Below are positions 35,244-37,833 of a stretch of 37,833 nucleotides of DNA, piece by piece. The DNA lies in assembly GCA_016794445.1 (NCBI GenBank), contig JAEUKC010000278.1, positions 1 to 37,833 on the forward strand, written 5' to 3'. The notes under the pieces were generated by a model. That model was not told where the DNA came from. It made no database searches and saw only the letters and a program-made list of their open reading frames with translations. Position 1 is the stretch's first letter. Every line of letters begins with the position of its first letter. This DNA comes from JADJMO01 sp016794445. GTDB lineage: Bacteria; Myxococcota_A; Polyangia; Polyangiales; JADJMO01. The translations under genes were made by a program, and so were the position numbers.

Positions 35244-36179
35244 GTGTCGACCCCCGACCTGAACCTGCTGGTGACGCTCGACGTGCTGCTGGCGGAGGGA
35301 AGCGTCGCGGGCGCTGCCCGCAAGCTGCGGCTGAGCGCGTCGGCGATGAGTCGCGCGCTGTCGCGGCTGCGCGAGACGGTCGGCGATCCGCTGCTGGTGC
35401 GGCACGGACGCGGGCTCGTCCCCACGCCTCGTGCGCTCGAGCTGCGCGAGCACGTGGGCTCGGTGGTGTCCGACGCGCGAGCCGTCCTGCGTCCGTCGGC
35501 GCCCCTCGATCCGCGGCGACTCGCGCGCACGTTCACGCTGCGCACGACCGAGGGGTTCGCCGAGACCTTCGGCCTCGCCCTCCTCGACCGCACCCGCCGC
35601 GAGGCGCCGAAGGTGCGGCTCCGCTTCGTGCCGAAGGCCGACAAGGACGACCGACTGCTGCGCGACGGGGTCGTGGACCTCGAGACCGGGGTCCTGGACC
35701 GCGAGACGGGGCCGGAACTGCGCACGCGCGCCCTCTTTCGCGATCGCTACGTGGGCGTCGTGCGGGCGGGCCACCCGCTCTCGAAGGGCCGGCCCACGGC
35801 GGCGCGCTACGCGGCGGGCGAACACGTGGTGTTCTCGCGCGCCTCGAGCGGTCATCCTCCGAAGGCGGGGCCTGTCCCGGAGATCGACGAGGCGCTGGCG
35901 TCGCTCGCGCTCGAGCGTGAGGTCGTCGTCGTCGTGGGCGGCTTCACGACGGCGGTTGCGCTCGCCCGCGCGTCGGATCTGATCGCCACCGTCCCGGCGC
36001 GTCACACCGCCGGCCTGCGCGACGGCATGGTCACCTTCGCGCTGCCGTTCGAGGCGCCGGAGTTCACGGTCTCGATGTTGTGGCACCTGCGGCTCGACGC
36101 CGACCCGGCGCACCGCTGGCTCCGCGGGTGTCTGCGCGAGGTGACGGAGCAACCCGCGAAAGGCCGCAAGGCGCGATAG
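35244..36179 (+). CDS. LysR-family transcriptional regulator
   Basis: A 311-aa protein from GTG 35244 (MSTPDLNLLVTLDVLLAEGS); ATG 35223 would add seven residues, but the TACCTT hexamer 6 nt before the GTG lies inside that extension and LysR proteins typically begin just before DLNLL. The N-terminal winged helix-turn-helix has GSVAGAARKLRLSASAMSRALSRLRETVGDPLLVRHGRGLVPT; residues 90-300 form the two-lobed effector domain. It is divergent from the cupin-MFS operon, which it most likely controls in response to a small molecule. Since the MFS gene is broken, the regulator may now serve only the cupin. Confidence 0.9.
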   Translation: MSTPDLNLLVTLDVLLAEGSVAGAARKLRLSASAMSRALSRLRETVGDPLLVRHGRGLVPTPRALELREHVGSVVSDARAVLRPSAPLDPRRLARTFTLRTTEGFAETFGLALLDRTRREAPKVRLRFVPKADKDDRLLRDGVVDLETGVLDRETGPELRTRALFRDRYVGVVRAGHPLSKGRPTAARYAAGEHVVFSRASSGHPPKAGPVPEIDEALASLALEREVVVVVGGFTTAVALARASDLIATVPARHTAGLRDGMVTFALPFEAPEFTVSMLWHLRLDADPAHRWLRGCLREVTEQPAKGRKAR

Positions 36180-36203
36180 GTGCAGGCCTGCGGGTCACGC
36201 CGA

Positions 36204-36224
36204 CCATGACCTCCGAGGTCATGG
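36204..36224. promoter_or_regulatory. Operator-like inverted repeat
   Basis: Arms CCATGACCT and AGGTCATGG are perfect 9-bp complements with a CCG spacer, ending 33 bp before the start of the small membrane protein gene. A second, shorter repeat (CCGCAC-G-GTGCGG, 36242-36254) lies next to the start. The first resembles a dimeric-regulator operator; the cognate regulator is not evident. Confidence 0.5.
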
Positions 36225-36257
36225 AGTTCGACGGCCCGACGCCGCACGGTGCGGGAC

Positions 36258-36605
36258 ATGATGAACGCATTCCGCGTGTTCCTGGCGATCGTCTTCGCCA
36301 CCATCGCCGGCTACACCGGCGTGGTCGTGGCTCACCACGGCTGGGGCCTCTTCTCGGTCTTCTTCGGCGACATGGCGAAGCTCGGGTGGGCGGGCCAGTT
36401 CAACCTGGACTTCACGTGCATGCTGCTCCTGTCCGGGCTGTGGGTCTCGTTTCGGCACCGCTTCAGCGCGGCGGGGGTCTTGCTCGGCCTCTGCGCGGTG
36501 GTCGGCGGCGCGACGTTCCTGTGCGTCTACCTCCTCGTGCAGTCGCTGCGGGTGAAGGGCGATGTCGCGTCGCTGCTCCTCGGGGAGAACCGCGCGAGTC
36601 GATGA
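36258..36605 (+). CDS. Small integral membrane protein
   Basis: About 115 aa with three hydrophobic helices: FRVFLAIVFATIAGYTGVVVA, FNLDFTCMLLLSGLWVSF and AAGVLLGLCAVVGGATFLCVYLLV. A loop HHGWGLFSVFFGDMAKLGWAGQFN joins the first two and looks conserved in proteins of similar size that I recall from proteobacteria as uncharacterised. ATG 36258 and ATG 36261 are adjacent; GTG 36249 is also in frame. It lies 78 bp after the LysR stop, behind two inverted repeats. Confidence 0.75.
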   Translation: MMNAFRVFLAIVFATIAGYTGVVVAHHGWGLFSVFFGDMAKLGWAGQFNLDFTCMLLLSGLWVSFRHRFSAAGVLLGLCAVVGGATFLCVYLLVQSLRVKGDVASLLLGENRASR

Positions 36606-36634
36606 GCCTCGGCGACTGACTCGGACAAGATGAA

Positions 36635-36646
36635 GCAGCCGGCTGC
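36635..36646. terminator. Palindrome between convergent genes
   Basis: GCAGCCGGCTGC is a perfect 12-bp palindrome in the 47-bp gap between the stops at 36605 (plus) and 36653 (minus). No T-tract; candidate only. Confidence 0.3.
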
Positions 36647-36652
36647 CTGGCG

Positions 36653-37384
36653 TCAGCCTTCGAAGCAATAGAGGCGGGCCTTGGTGTTGCAGTTCACCAT
36701 CGCCTTTCGGGTCCACTCCGCGCTCACCGCGGTGCTCCCCACGACACCGCCCGTCGTGGCGTCGGTTCCGCGGTAGCCCCACCCGTAGCAGTCGGTCGTC
36801 CCAGACTTAGGGTCGGTGAAGCGACGCCCCCCGAGCGCGGTGCCCGTCCAGACCACGCTCCCGGAAGGCACCGACAGGCCCTTCTCGTCGCGGTCGATCG
36901 GCGCCAGAGCGGCTGCGGCGAGGCCCGCGCGATCGGCGAACACCACCTTGCCAGCCAGGTTCTTCCAGGGCCCCACGCCCTTGACGTGATCGATGGCGTC
37001 GCCCTGCGCGCTCGAGAGCCACACCGACCACGTTCCCCCGAGCCCCGCCGCATCCGCGAGCTTCTGGCAGAGCCCGTCTCCCACGGTGAACGCCTGGGCC
37101 CTGCCCGTGGAGTCGCGGACCCCATCGGCGAAGGCGCCGTCGAACTCGTCGCTGGTCACGAACACGCGCGGCCCGCTCGGGGTCACCGCGTCGGTGCTCA
37201 CCTCCGACCCTGCATCCGCCTCCCCCTCGGGCCCGAGGTCCGAGCCAGCATCCAGGGGCGGAAGGCCGGTGTCGGCGGTCACGCCGGAGTCGACGGCCTG
37301 GGTGTCGCTCGGCTCGCCGCTGCTCGAGCAGGCCACGAGGAACAGGGTCGCCACGCCACACCACCAAGAAGTCAGGTCTCGCAT
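36653..37384 (-). CDS. DUF1554-domain lipoprotein
   Basis: A 243-aa protein from ATG 37384: signal peptide with lipobox FLVAC, an Asp/Thr/Gly/Ser-rich linker of about 50 residues, then a compact domain opening VFVTSDEFDG and closing RLYCFEG. Internal landmarks LCQKLADAAGLGGTWSVWLSS, VVWTGTALGGR and DCYGWGY with paired Cys residues match the DUF1554 family, known from Leptospira and Myxococcota surface lipoproteins, a C-type-lectin-like Cys-stabilised fold of unknown function. It is probably exposed at the cell surface. The same reading frame is open upstream to 37678 with no stop, but the signal peptide decides the start. Confidence 0.85.
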   Translation of the reverse strand: MRDLTSWWCGVATLFLVACSSSGEPSDTQAVDSGVTADTGLPPLDAGSDLGPEGEADAGSEVSTDAVTPSGPRVFVTSDEFDGAFADGVRDSTGRAQAFTVGDGLCQKLADAAGLGGTWSVWLSSAQGDAIDHVKGVGPWKNLAGKVVFADRAGLAAAALAPIDRDEKGLSVPSGSVVWTGTALGGRRFTDPKSGTTDCYGWGYRGTDATTGGVVGSTAVSAEWTRKAMVNCNTKARLYCFEG

Positions 37385-37564
37385 GTTCAAGGTCCGGCGC
37401 CATGAGCACCGGCCATGCCAGCGTACGAGGCGTGTCCTTGCGGCCTGTTCCGGGCGCCTGCCGGCTGCACCGTGAACGTGCGCTCTCACCGCCCATGTCC
37501 GCCGAGCCACGCCGGCCGCGTGCGAGGCCTGGTGAGACGGATGCAGACCCCCGATCGCAAATCG

Positions 37565-37605
37565 GCCGCAATTTGCGGCGAATGGTGAAAATACTGGCGC
37601 CAGTA
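37565..37605. repeat. Two palindromes in an AT-richer stretch
   Basis: GCCGCAA-T-TTGCGGC (37565-37579) and the perfect 14-bp TACTGGCGCCAGTA (37592-37605) lie 12 bp apart in an AT-richer part of the gap 37385-37620, which otherwise shows no gene. They could be operators or termination structures. Confidence 0.45.
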
Positions 37606-37833
37606 CTGGTCCGCGGGTGATGCGCTCGAGGATCTCGATCTGCTGCTCGGTGCCGAGCTCGACGTGGACGCACAGCACTGCCGCTCTCCGACAGCTCTCG
37701 TTGGAGCGGGAAGAAGCCGTCGCCCCACGAGGTCATGAAGCCGCACCCCCTCGTACCCGCGAGCTCGACCACGCCGCACTCGCTCGAACTCGCGCGGACC
37801 GTGCCGAGTTCGAGCACCCTCGTGCTTCTCCTC
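37606..37833 (-). pseudogene. Frameshifted C-terminal fragment, DUF4241-like
   Basis: Entering from the right edge on the minus strand, one frame reads VLELGTVRASSSECGVVELAG, then GCGFMTSWGDGFFPLQREL, then SGSAV; the continuation (VHVELGTEQQIEILERITR) is in another frame, the switch falling near 37670-37680. The SWGDGFFP stretch resembles the end of DUF4241 proteins. No stop follows in the second frame before the DUF1554 gene. It looks like the decayed end of a gene that starts outside the window; a sequencing error is possible. Confidence 0.5.

Overview
The window looks like chromosomal DNA from a high-GC myxobacterium-like bacterium (Myxococcota, probably order Polyangiales). The evidence is indirect: very GC-rich third codon positions, many small lipoproteins with Asp/Thr/Gly/Ser-rich linkers behind the lipobox, Cys-rich Kelch proteins ending in Cys + hydrophobic helix + Arg clusters (MYXO-CTERM-like tails), several soluble histidine kinases, and a DUF1554 lipoprotein. 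I see no rRNA, tRNA, CRISPR array, integrase or transposase. Most long ORFs that overlap the genes listed here are GC-driven antisense shadows.

Layout. 1-814: 5' part of a DUF2330 gene (minus strand) running off the left edge. 816-8815: a visibly less GC-rich island bounded by a perfect 24-bp direct repeat. It carries a 2207-aa SpvB/TcdB/RHS lipoprotein with a variable C-terminal toxin-like module, a 100-aa membrane protein in the immunity position, and a lipoprotein with a degenerate papain-like domain. The repeat is the intergenic promoter DNA of the divergent DUF2330/GH1 pair, so the island appears to have landed between them. 8830-17133: GH1 glycosidase, PAS histidine kinase, a FAD oxidoreductase fused to an acetoacetate-decarboxylase-like domain, and a hybrid histidine kinase. 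17186-21921: lipoprotein, membrane-anchored glutamate-synthase-like FMN protein, zinc-ribbon membrane protein, a stand-alone receiver, and a PleD-like diguanylate cyclase whose two receivers both lack the phosphoacceptor Asp. 22261-26299: GIDE/BAM-domain membrane protein with a Lys/Asp tail, an MFS exporter, a small lipoprotein, 2.5 copies of a 73-bp repeat, and an ECF-like sigma factor carrying a C-terminal membrane anchor. 26434-29679: one reading frame encoding two complete Kelch/Cys-rich MYXO-CTERM proteins joined through an internal signal peptide. 29781-33254: Uma2-type nuclease-fold protein, a lipoprotein translationally coupled to a B12-binding radical SAM protein, and a CYTH-domain protein. 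33193-36179: a LysR regulator divergent from a cupin + MFS operon whose MFS gene is frameshifted. 36258-37833: small membrane protein behind an operator-like palindrome, DUF1554 lipoprotein, and a decayed DUF4241-like fragment at the right edge.

Two patterns recur. First, many genes have a TANNNT-like hexamer ending only 5-10 nt before the start codon, the arrangement expected for leaderless mRNAs; it also helps choose starts. Second, convergent gene pairs are packed with stop codons inside or next to short hairpins that could end transcription from both sides.

Functionally the window is dominated by envelope and signalling genes. The island is the clearest accessory system: a candidate contact-dependent or secreted antibacterial toxin with its immunity gene. 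All family assignments are from motif recognition by eye; no database search was run.
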